Source: Epiperipatus broadwayi (Eukaryota > Onychophora > Udeonychophora > Euonychophora > Peripatidae). From it: DNA of 64,000 bases. Positions 12,689 through 23,200 of the stretch are shown here, piece by piece. Both the position numbers and the translations under genes were made by a program. The stretch is from NCBI GenBank assembly GCA_028023455.1, contig JAQFVV010006215.1, positions 13,355,834 through 13,419,833 of the forward strand, read 5' to 3'. Within the stretch, counting starts at the first letter, position 1. Each line of letters starts with the position of its first letter. The notes under the pieces are model-generated. The model saw only the letters and a list, made by a program, of their open reading frames with translations, had not been told where the DNA came from and made no database searches.

Positions 12689-13389
12689 TTAGAAATCACA
12701 TGTCCAAGAAATTCTAATTCTTGCATTTTCCATATGCATCAGTTTGAGCCCATCTTTTAATTTATTACATACTCTAGAGAATTGCTTATATAGATCATTT
12801 TCTGTTGTGGCTGTGGCTAAAATATCATAATGTGATGTCACTACCTGTACTTCCTGGAATAATGTGTTGAGTTTTGCCTGGAAAATGTTAGGTGGTGGTG
12901 TCACCCCGAAAGGTAACGTATTGCATTGAAACAGATCAAAAGGCGTGGTTAGTGTTAACATTTGAGCTGTTTTATTAGTTACCTTAATTTGATGGCAGGA
13001 TTAAATCTAACTTTGCGAAAAAAATTTCATTGGCTAAACTTGCTAAAAGTTCACGGATGTTCGGAACTGGATATGCCCCTTTGGATAAAAATTTGTTTAC
13101 TCTTACTCGGTAATCTTCATAAATTCTAACCTGCCCATTTGGCTTTGTTACTATTACCATCAGTGTGGCCCATTTTGCGTCTTCTACCGGTGTCAAACTC
13201 CTTCGCTTACCAATTTCTGAATTTTTTTGTTTTACTTTTTTGTTTGTGCAAACGGAATCTTTCGGGCTTGTATGCAATTGATTGGGCATTTTCACTTAAA
13301 TCTATGTCCACTGAGTCTGATTTGAATACTCCTACTTGTTCTGAAAACAGTTCTGGATGTTCTTTAACATATTCTTGTTCAAATGACAT
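12689..13389 (-). pseudogene. Reverse transcriptase region of the Ty3/Gypsy element
   Basis: Pieces at 13389-13207, 13295-12984 and 12961-12689 give the typical order: KPNGQVRIYEDYR, then YPVPNIRELLASL, motif A FFAKLDL, then FDLFQCNTLPFGV. The polymerase motif is degenerate: where family members have a Tyr-x-Asp-Asp box this copy reads HYDILA. Two frame breaks separate the pieces, so the enzyme cannot be functional. Confidence 0.85.
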
Positions 13390-13479
13390 GTGTTTTATAA
13401 TTGTTACAGTAATTCCTAGCTGGTCAAACCCTTCTCTTCCTATTATCGGGACTATGTTTCCTTTTATTATATAAATAGA

Positions 13480-13662
13480 TCAGTGCAATATTTCTTCTTT
13501 GTATCTAGTTGGAATCTTGGATTTTACTATTACTGCATTTCCACTGACATATTTGGCTCTAATGTTCATTTTCTGTATTTGTGAATCCCTTTTGCCCTCT
13601 GGTAATGTATTCCATTTTTCTTCTGATAAGAGTGATATTGTCAAGCCACTATCAATCTCCAT
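13480..13662 (-). pseudogene. Aspartic protease region of the Ty3/Gypsy element
   Basis: A 60-codon frame begins with MEIDSGLTISLLSEE. The Asp-Ser-Gly triad followed by a hydrophobic strand is the retropepsin active-site loop. It sits between the zinc knuckles and RT, as expected for a Gag-Pol polyprotein. Confidence 0.75.
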
Positions 13663-13779
13663 TTCTATGTCTTTTTTTACATATGTTCAGTGTTATCATG
13701 TATTATTTTTGGATTTGTGTGCACACATTTTTTTTTTACTTCATATTCTGTATGTCATTTCTCGTGTTTTTGGATTTCT

Positions 13780-13881
13780 GCAGACTGATATTAGATGTCC
13801 TTTCCTTCCACAATTATAACAAGGATATGTACGCCATTTGCAGTTTTTTGATATATGTCCTTGTATTCCACAACAGAAACA
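13780..13881 (-). pseudogene. Gag double zinc knuckle (nucleocapsid) of the Ty3/Gypsy element
   Basis: Translation of the minus strand gives two CX2CX4HX4C boxes in one frame: CFCCGIQGHISKNC followed by CYNCGRKGHLISVC. This is the nucleic-acid-binding part of Gag. Two adjacent knuckles are common in Mag-like Ty3/Gypsy elements. It lies directly upstream of the protease. Confidence 0.85.
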
Positions 13882-14011
13882 CTTTTTATTTCCTCTGTCA
13901 TTCCATTCTTTCATATTCATTATCTGTGTTTTCTCTTCAGTTTTATGTATTTCCCATGACTGCTCATCATTTATCTTGCCTCTGAAACATATTGCTTGTT
14001 CAATTACGAGC

Positions 14012-14227
14012 TCATATGTTGTCCCTTTTCCTTATTGCTATGTTGTGTGTCAAATCTGTTTCCATTAACAAATTCTGACATAGCCAGTCTTCATTCATCC
14101 CCCATAACAATTGATCCAGTAGAGCTTGTTCAGCAAACTCTCCATATTGGCAATCCTTTACTAATTGTCTCAGACTTATGTCTAAATCTCTTATGCTTTC
14201 ACCTCTGTATTGTTTCCTACTCTGCAA
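14012..14227 (-). pseudogene. Gag capsid fragment of the Ty3/Gypsy element
   Basis: A 71-codon frame with SRKQYRGESIRDLDISLRQL and a LLDQLLWGM segment resembles the helical capsid part of Ty3/Gypsy Gag. It precedes the zinc knuckles in the minus-strand order. The start of Gag towards the LTR is not in one clean frame. Confidence 0.65.
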
Positions 14228-14569
14228 AATTAATCAAGCCATAAACCTCAATGGTTGTGGGTTGAAATAATTGGACAATTTGCTTATAATGTTTTTATAT
14301 TCTGTTTCACCCATTATTGGCCCATTCATTGGTTTTATGTATAACTTCAATGATTCTTCTTCCCATGAGGCATGACAATGCTGCTACTTTTTTTTTTTAT
14401 TCTCCATAATGCTATTTAACTTAAAAAAAATTTCGAGTTGAGTGACGTATAACAGCCATTCTCCCACATTCCCAACATCGAATTTCGAGATACTTCCTTG
14501 TCCTAATGACATATTAACTTGTTCTTACAAACTTTTGAGTTAATTGATTAATTCCATAGATTCGAGATT

Positions 14570-14586
14570 TCGCAGCGACTATGCCA
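14570..14586 (-). other. Putative primer-binding site
   Basis: On the minus strand, TGGCATAGTCGC lies 13 bases inside the LTR end (14599). Position and the TGG start fit a tRNA primer site. The tRNA was not identified. Confidence 0.4.
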
Positions 14587-14598
14587 AACTTTTGTCGT

Positions 14599-14994
14599 GT
14601 ATTGAACAGATACTCCATTTATTTTGTACAACATTATATGTGTTTATTCCAATAAGAACCGAATACAAATTACTTCATGGATTACACTATACTATTTAAC
14701 ATGCAAAAACAAAAGTCTTTTTATGTGCTGTGTGGTGTATTTTCACACCTTGCCGGATTTACCTGTTCATTGGCTCGCTTCTCTCATTACTCCTATGGTT
14801 CATGCATCTGTGTTTCCACTAATCAATGTTTCCTCATGATTTCTTTATTGTCCAGCTTGTTATCAATTTCTCCATCCATAATTTTTGTTTTCCATAATCC
14901 GTTTTATATATTTTCAATCCGCCATTTGTATAAACCACTTATATATGTTTATAATTTCACTTTTGATATAGTTGGTTTTTTCTTTTACCAGTCA
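14599..14994 (-). repeat. 5' LTR of the Ty3/Gypsy element
   Basis: The LTR has canonical ends, TG..CA (plus strand TGTATTGAACAG ... ACCAGTCA). It matches the solo LTR at 4254-4572 and, for its last 60 bases, the stub at 10566-10627. The 71- and 110-codon frames over it are by-products. Confidence 0.8.
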
Positions 14995-15959
14995 TTTCAT
15001 TTACTATAAATATTGTTATTATTTTTTTATAAAGGTCTTTATTTTAAATAAAAATGTATCTTATCATAGCATCAGAATTCTGATTTTACACTTTACTAAA
15101 AATATAGGTCTGAACCTTTTTAAAAATTGCTACATAAGACTTTTCTTGAATTATTCTCCAGATAGAATGATGGTATGACAGGATTATGTGTTTACCGTGA
15201 ATAGGCTGGTAGAAATCGTGAAAGACAGTAGATAATGGTAGTTATGGATCCTCAACAGTTGTTGCATGTTGGAATGAAACACTTTTAAAATTGTCGTCTG
15301 CAGAAAGCTACATATTTTCAGGTTTAGTTGTTTAGTATACTAATAAAGTTTTCCCATTATGATGTGATTTTCAGCAATTACACGTTTTTTCATATTATTT
15401 GTGTTAATAATTCACAAGTTCTGTTTTTCTAATCAGCTTATTTTTTTTTTTGATTGCTGTTAAAGAGTTGCTTGTTTTTTGTTTTTTTTTGCTGGATGAA
15501 ATGATCAGAAATCCTTAATTATGATGATATTATAACTTTCTTCAAACAAGAAAGTTTTTCCCAAAGCTTTCCTTCTAAACACTATAACAAAAAGAAAAAG
15601 GCATCTCACAATTTCTTTTTATACAAATGCTATTCAATATTAGACATAATAAATCCAGAAACTTTTATTTATTATTAGGAATTAATTTAAACAAACGAAC
15701 AAAAAAAAATTACATTTTTTTTTCTTATAACAACAAAAAAAATTTATTTCATTACTGTTTATAAATAAGAATGAAAGAAAGAAATAGCTTGCAACTTTTA
15801 GAGAAAATAAATTAACTCCGACTTAGTTCTTTCTTTTTTTTTTTTTTAAATATATCTGTTAGTGTGTGGATGAAAAACTTGCCAAGACAGAGTAGCTTTA
15901 TATTGAATTGAATGGAATGAAATCTAAATCAGTGCTATATATAACTTTTTTCTTTGCAG
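14995..15959 (+). other. Upstream flank or 5' intron of MKKS
   Basis: T-rich and A-rich sequence with no supported gene. Its last bases are a pyrimidine-rich tract ending in CAG (15958-15959), a good splice acceptor. This DNA is therefore probably the end of an intron whose upstream non-coding exon I could not locate. Confidence 0.5.
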
Positions 15960-16168
15960 TAAAATTTTTGTTCTGATGAATCGTTTAATTGAATTTGCTC
16001 GTAAATATAAAGTCACTTTAGTTTGTGGTGTTGGCATCATAGGAATTCATGTTGGATGGTTATGGATTCAAGATAATGAACTATTTGTGCCTTCAGACAG
16101 CAAAAAAGGACTGCCAATTGTAAGACTTTTTAAAAAAATTGCAACCACTAAAGAAGAAAAATAATGAG
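15960..16168 (+). other. 5' leader exon of MKKS carrying an upstream ORF
   Basis: An acceptor (polypyrimidine then CAG at 15957-15959) opens the exon and a donor, GAG|GTAAAC at 16168/16169, closes it. Apart from 16 leader bases and 4 trailing bases the whole exon is the upstream ORF. The following 81-nt intron ends in TTTAG at 16249. Confidence 0.75.
15976..16164 (+). CDS. Upstream ORF microprotein of the MKKS transcript (62 aa, one membrane segment)
   Basis: The ORF encodes 62 residues. It has a basic N-terminus (MNRLIEFARKYK), a hydrophobic span at about residues 13-31 (VTLVCGVGIIGIHVGWLWI) and a polar, Lys-rich tail ending TTKEEK. This layout fits a small single-pass protein of the mitochondrial or endomembrane type. 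It fills the leader exon immediately 5' of the MKKS coding exon, and its TAA is 5 nt before the donor. Vertebrate MKKS mRNAs are known to carry upstream ORFs encoding small mitochondrial proteins (uMKKS). Position and character match, but I have not shown sequence homology. It probably controls MKKS translation and may be a stable product. The alternative is that it is an independent small gene sharing the transcript. Confidence 0.7.
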   Translation: MNRLIEFARKYKVTLVCGVGIIGIHVGWLWIQDNELFVPSDSKKGLPIVRLFKKIATTKEEK

Positions 16169-16249
16169 GTAAACTAATGTTTTTGAAAATTATCATGTAT
16201 TTTTTTTATTTATATAATTTATTTATTTATTTTATTTTTTTTAATTTAG
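16169..16249 (+). other. Short intron between uORF and MKKS start codon
   Basis: An 81-nt intron, GTAAAC...TTTAG, A/T-rich. Splicing places the MKKS ATG, which is the first codon of the next exon, 4 nt after the uORF stop (TAA-TGAG-ATG). Confidence 0.75.
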
Positions 16250-17267
16250 ATGAATTTCTCATCTAAAATAAGCTTTGATTCTACGTCACCTTCACATTTG
16301 AATTGTAAGCCTTTAGATGATTGTGAAAATCTTAAAAAAATTAGTGCTTTTAAAACATTGCTACAATCATGTTATGGGTCATTAGGAAAATTGAAAATCA
16401 TTCAAAATTTCTGTGGTGGGCATGTAAGTGTAACTTCATCTTCTGGTCGTTTGCTAAATAATATATCTATAATTAATCCTTTTTTAAAATTAATAACTGA
16501 AGCTATCAAAGGACATTTGTCAACATGTAATGATGCTGGTCTTTTTTTAGGAATTATGTGTTGTGAATTGATTGAAGCTGGCTTAAAAAGTCAATTACCC
16601 AAATCATATCTTTTACAAATGAATGAATATATTCTAAAATTATGCTTAGATCATTTAAAGTCATCCGATTGTATTTGTAAAATTGAATTAAATATCAACA
16701 AAAGTGAACATTTGCTTACTTTAGTTCAAAATATTTTGAAAACAAAATCATCTTGCTGTCTCTCTCAACTAGAAATAAAATCTTTAAGTTGTACATTGTT
16801 GCAAGCTTATTTATCAACCATTTCTCAAAATTCTGTAAATTCATGGGGATCACATAATGTACTATTTTTATCAGTTGAAGGAAAGTCAATATTTGAAACT
16901 GAACTTTATTCTGGAATTTTGTTTGAAATATCGCAGGGAAGTATGTATGAAGTAATTTGGTTTAATAATAAGCATATACATAAGGATGTGAAAAATTATA
17001 AAGTTGTTCTGTTTGATATTTCTTTAGCAGGAGATTTTAATAATTATACTGACTGTCACTATGAAATTACTTCAGGTGTTTCTTTTCAAAACATCATTGT
17101 CAGTAAAATATTTAAATTAGCTCAACATTTGATTGATAATAATGTTCATATAGTATTATGCCAGAAAGTGATTCATCCAAGTATTAAAAAATTCATGTGC
17201 AATCATCACGTTTTGGTAATAGATAGATTATCCTCCCAGAATATCCGGTTTTTTCAAACTTTAACAG
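16250..17267 (+). CDS. MKKS: MKKS coding exon 1
   Basis: Encodes residues 1-339 plus the first base of codon 340. It opens with ATG directly after the acceptor AG (16248-16249) and ends at donor ACAG|GTAAGT. It contains the equatorial segment and most of the intermediate/apical region, ending in the conserved LCQKVIHPS block and TLTG. Confidence 0.95.
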
Positions 17268-20200
17268 GTAAGTAGATTATTTTTAATTATATTATATCCA
17301 TTTCTATTCTTTTACACATATATAGTTGTATTTTTTATTTTAATAATTACAATTCATATGGAAATACAGGATAATAAAATCAGGCTTCCTTTTTATTTGC
17401 TCACATACAAATATCTATATAGAGAATTCTTCATTATGGATTGTATGCAGAATTAACATTTTAATAATTAAAAATAAATTAATTTTATTAATTTAAATTT
17501 TTAACATGCAAAAATTGGATGTTATCTAGTAGAATGAAAAATATCAGTTTTGTAATATTTGTTGTATTATTTTTAAGTTATAATTTTAAAAAAATCAATA
17601 AAAATCTGCGTTAAAAAATAAAGCAAATGAAGAATTTTGTTTGTTTTATTTGAAGTACAATATTATAATTTAAAAAATATTATTACATTCGAAAGATTGA
17701 ATACATAAAACATTTTGATTTTTTAAAGTAAGAATTATATATAAGCAATGGAGACAAAATTATCTCGAAAACGTGTAATATTAATATCATTTACTTTCTT
17801 TATTACTATTATATGGATTTGGCAATGCAATAAGAAAAAGCATGTTATACATTTTTAGATTCTTTAATTCAGTGATAAGAGTATTTTCTGTTTATATACA
17901 TTAATCGTATATAATCTCAATCAAGTACAATCAGTAGAGTTTATTGTTTATAAAAATTAAAAGATTGTATTATACAATATATATATATATTGTAATCAGT
18001 TGGGTTAAATAGCAGACAATAATATAGTGTGTGTGCATAAATATATGTAAAGTTGAAAGGAAAAGTAGAAATATATATAAAGTTGAAAGGAAAAGTAGAA
18101 ATAAACACAGACAAAAATTGTAGTAGGTATTTTCTACATTCATTGAAATAAAAATAATAATAATAATTCTGATTTAAAATATTGGTTTATAAATTAAACT
18201 TTTAAAAGGTCTGAATAAATATAAATATTAACTTTTAGAATTTAAATATAAATGTTGTATTATTATTATTCTGATGTTGAAATTTAAAACCAAGTATGGT
18301 ATTTTTGAAATTTTTTAATTCACACTTTGACAAAAATTTCAAGCTTGTTTTCAAAAGGGATTAGAAAGATAAAATAAAACTGTTTTCAATGTGTTATCAC
18401 CTCAGATGATTCTATAAAAGGGCTGATAAAAATATCAGCTGCAGTCTGGATAGTAGTTTTTGTAAGAATGGGTCAGCTGCAAAGTTGGTTACAATATTTT
18501 GTTGCAGCTTGTTGAAGTTTGCAGCAGTTGGTTTTGGCTGACCATATAGTTGAACTGATATAGCTGAAGGCAGGACAGTGGATCCAGGAATGGTTGCTAT
18601 TTTTCTTCGCAAGAGTTTGAATTCACACTGAGAAAAATGACCCACTTCTTTGTGCTGAAATTCATAGCCTTAAATGTGGAAAGGACAGTTGCTTGCCTGA
18701 AATCTATCAAACTAAGACAGCTGCTTGCCTGGAACAATCCTAGACAGAAAAAGTCAACATTTTACATAGATTATATTTTTCCTGATGATGACAATCACTA
18801 AAACCAGGCTTGCCAAGAGGGGTCTTCCGGTTTGCCCAGTGAGCCCCAGCCTGCTGAAGAATTAATTACATGTATACTGCATCAGATATGTGCAGATAGA
18901 GGCATATAAAATGATGAGTGACTTTTTATATTAACAAAAGTTTAAATAATTCATTGTAAAATGACCGTTTGAAAGTGATGCTTGAATTTGTACTTTTCAT
19001 GTTTATGGTAGGTATATAGTTGAGTGGGGCTGCTTGGATGCATTGTGTTCATGGTACTCTGAAGTATAGGCTTAGCACTATCCAAACCTAGATGATTGAG
19101 CTCCTAGAGTAGTCCAGCAGTGTTTATAGGTCTCACGAATAGGCCACATGGATAAGCCCCTATGACTCACAAGAGATGAGCAGGGCTGGCTCTGCCAAAT
19201 ATATTTTCTGGCTACTACTCCTTATGGATGATCTCTCTAGGTACAAGAGAGGTAGTGTTTAAAGATGAGGTATTTTCTCATGACATCATGGGTCATTGTG
19301 TACTGGTAGTCCATTCTGGCTGTCTACTTATCACGGCATGGGGAGCTGCAATTCACATATTCACTTTTCCTATCTTACTTTGCCTACTTCATCAGCATTA
19401 ACTAATCACTAATCAAGCAGAAAGACATTTTGAAATGTATATTTTTTAATTCTACAAAAGATTTTATCTTTTGTTTATTAAAAAAAAAAAAAAAGAAAGA
19501 AAGACATTTTAAATCAATCAACAATTATCTGTCAAAAATGTGATAGTATTTATTTTAAAGAAAAAAGACTATAGCAAAGAGAATTAAATTGCGAAAATAA
19601 TCTTTAATAATTTTATTGTGATAAATACAAATGTTATGTAGATAAATTAATATATCGCACGTCTGTGCAAATTATATATATATGCATTTCAGTAAACCTA
19701 CTATGTGAAATGTATATCATTTAACTGAAACTTTAATCATTTATTGAATTTTTACATAACTTAAGATTTTGCTAATTATTTTGTAACAAGTCAAATGTGT
19801 TCAGAAATACACACACACACACACATGTATTTGTGCGTATATAGATCAATGCTTGTCAAGTACAACTTATATGTAAAATTTTAATCATTTTTTTATTATT
19901 AAATCTCAATTCAAACATGTTCATTTTGTATCAAGCCACATGCCTGTGTGCTGCATGGGTTTTAAGTAAACCAATGCATTAATTACATAAATCAATATAA
20001 TAATTGAATTTTGTATAGTAATTAAAATATGTGTAATCTTATTTTTATAGACCTTAAATTTCAATTTTTTATTTTTATTATTAATAAACTTGTATTCAAT
20101 TGTTAAAGATTGTATTGCATCATCTCTTGGTCACATACAGTAATAGAGCTTATGTTCTCTGAGCTAGATTTATGCACGGGATGAATATATGGATGGGGAT

Positions 20201-23200
20201 GTGTGTTTAGTGCTTTTGGGCATCCAGAGATGATCATGTCATCAGCCTGGTTGGCACATAAGATTATATTCTTTAAAGCCCGTGCACTATCTTTAATTTT
20301 AGTTTAGTCTTATTAAAAATTTAAGTTTATAGTTGGCCAGTACATTAATGGTACTTAAGTTGCCAGAGCATTGATGATGATCAGCATGTTTTAATATCCC
20401 AGCATTATTGTTTAGATTTTTCTAGTTATATATTCTGATGGATTCACATGTAAGAGGTGCATCTAAGTTATGTTTAAATAATTGCCCAAGTTTGGCAAAG
20501 GCTCAATAGTTAGCCTGATCTAGAGAAGACCCATTTCCAATCCAGTCACAAGATTGACTGTTGATTTATTGTACTGATTTATATTTTATTGTGGATCATT
20601 CATGACAATGAATGGTATTTTGAGTATTACTTATAATTACTTTGACTTATTGATAATGCTGGTTGATGAATTTATAATTATGCTTTTAGTTGCTCTTCTG
20701 ATCTCTCAATGATCCCAGGGAAATCTCTTGATCTCATGTTCCCCTTAAATATATTTTACTTATATATACTTTTGTAAATTATTGATATTTCATTTTAAAT
20801 TGACTGTGAGTGATAATGATTTTCCATCACCCCTGGTACTTCTTCCTACCACCCCATCCCATTACAATATATATATTCTAATATTCTCAAGATAAATAAT
20901 GAATTCATAGTATTATTTACAGAAACTTCTGTGTAATAAAAATATAATAACTAAATAGCTGATATTTCAGTACAATAACAAGTACTTTCTTCAGAGCTTT
21001 TTTCTCAAGCCATAAGAATGTGTGTGGTGAGATTTAAAATCTTTTTTTTTCTTTCTTATTTTATTCTTCGATAGCTTTTTTCAAATATTGTTAATTTTCC
21101 TTAATTCACAGTTTTCATTTATGCTCTTAGTCTTTTTAAAAATTTCTATAGCTTCCCTTAGTAGTTTCTGATCATATTTCAATTTTTTCCAGAATATGTA
21201 TTTTATTAAAATTGATGTAATGGTTAGCTAATTCAGTGTGTAAATAAATCATTAAATGAATTTTAATAAAAGACATATTTTGATAAAAATTAAACAATAT
21301 GACCCGAGATTATGAAGGGAAGCTATAGAGATTTTTAAAAAGTCTAAGAGCATAAATGAAAAGTATGAATTAAAGAAAATTAACAATATTTAGAAAAAGC
21401 TATTGGAGAAAATATTTTTTAAAACTTCTTAACCAATAGAATTTGAGAATGAAGAGAAAATAAAATATAAAAAAATAATGATTTTAAATCTCACCACACA
21501 CATTCTTATGGTTTGAGAAAGAAGAAGTTCTGAGGAAAGTACTTGTTATTGTACAGAAATGTTAGCTATTTAGCTATTATATATATATGTAAATAAAGGA
21601 ATAAGTGGGTTTATTTTCTTGTGATGATTAGAGAAATTTGTTGACAATAATATTGCTAAGTAACTATCAATTACTATGGATAGTCTTTACACTAAATAAA
21701 TTATTTGAATTAGTAATCTATAACAGTTTTTTTTTTTTTTGGGGAGGGGGGTTACGTAGAAAAGAAAAAAATATATCCATCGGATAAATCTGTATAACAT
21801 CTTGGATTAGAAATTAAAAAGGGCTTCCTTCTATTTTTAAGTAAATCCAAGACAAAAAAAAACTATTGTAGACCACTAAAGTAAATTGTTTACCAGCATA
21901 CTGCTAACAAATTTTTCTTTGTTTACATTGTAATTAATCTGTGAAAATATTTATCACATACGCACATATAAAATCAGATAAAATTAATATAATTATCAAA
22001 ATACTCTGTAATAAACTCTACAATATTTAATATATTACAATGGGAACTATTCTAAAATATAAGAGCAATGCTAATGAAGCAACCTTCTCTTATAAATAGC
22101 AATATTCCATTGTTATACGAGCCAAAAATGTAATGGACAATTAATAAAATAATGGCTGAAAAGCAGCTTGATCTACAAATGCCCACTTATTTGAGTGAGC
22201 TAGAAAATATAATGGATAAATGTTGTAAACAAGGCAAAACTCTCTCCATACAGTAGTGCCACCCTGCGCTAAACAGAGTAATCAATGGATGCCAGAAGGC
22301 TTGTGCATAAAATCCCTATCTAATGCCTACGCATCCAATATCCCCAGACTAGTTTCTGGTTTGTGGCCATCATCAGTGAGGAGCTTTGGATCTGAGAGCA
22401 CTGCACCTAGATCTTAGGATCTAATGCAACCCTCCAGCAACCACCTTTTATCTGTACTTAATTACAAAACTATGAGAATGAAATTGGAAAACATAAAAAA
22501 TATTTTCAATTTAAGCTCAATAGCTTATATAGTCATATGGGTCTGAACTCAATTCAGCACCCATACATTTTGGTGTCTTTGGCTCTTTAACAACCATAGC
22601 CACCACTATCCTATTAGGCAGAATTGGTGTTAAACCACTAAGCATCATATGATCACCATCTCATACTAGCACATAATTGTTTATAAACAAGGCAAAACTC
22701 TCTGCATACAGTAGTGCCACCCTGTGCTAAACAGAGTAATCAATGGATGCCAGAAGGCTTGTGCATAAAATCCCTATCTAATGCCTACTCATCCAATATC
22801 CCCAGACTATTTTCCGGCTTGTGGCCATCATCAGTGGAGAGCTTTGGATCTGAGAGCACTGCACCTAGATCTTAGGATCTAATGCAATTATGTGCTAGTA
22901 TGAGATGGTGATCATGTGATGCTTAGTGGTTTAACACCAATCCTGCCTAATAGGATAGTGGTGGCTATGGTTGTTAAAGAGCCAAAGACACCAAAATGTA
23001 TGGGTGCTGAATTGAGTTCAGACCCATATGACTATATAAGCTATTGAGCTTAAATTGAAAATATTTTTTATGTTTTCAATTTCATTCTCATAGTTTTGTA
23101 GTTAAGTACAGATAAAAGGTGGTTGCTGGAGGGTTGCATTAGATCCTAAGATCTAGGTGCAGTGCTCTCAGATCCAAAGCTCCTCACTGATGATGGCCAC

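Larger units (their letters stand above)
10566..14994 (-). mobile_element. Decayed Ty3/Gypsy LTR retrotransposon
   Basis: Read on the minus strand from 14994: 5' LTR (14994-14599), putative primer-binding site (about 14586-14570), Gag with two zinc knuckles, protease, reverse transcriptase, RNase H, integrase, a purine-rich tract (about 10645-10628) and a 62-bp stub of the 3' LTR (10627-10566). The order PR-RT-RH-IN is that of Ty3/Gypsy, and the integrase and double knuckle suggest a Mag-like branch. Several frameshifts and stops break the polyprotein and most of the 3' LTR is missing, so the element is dead. Confidence 0.9.

Noticed and set aside
13581-13985. 134-codon Phe/Cys-rich frame on the + strand
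   Set aside because: Antisense to the zinc-knuckle and protease region of the minus-strand Gag-Pol.
18412-18645. 77-codon minus-strand frame in intron 1
   Set aside because: No motif, no splice context, and it lies in a G+C-richer repeat-like stretch.
18781-18815. CTGATGATGACAATCAC as a hammerhead core
   Set aside because: The second core element GAAA and the pairing stems are missing.
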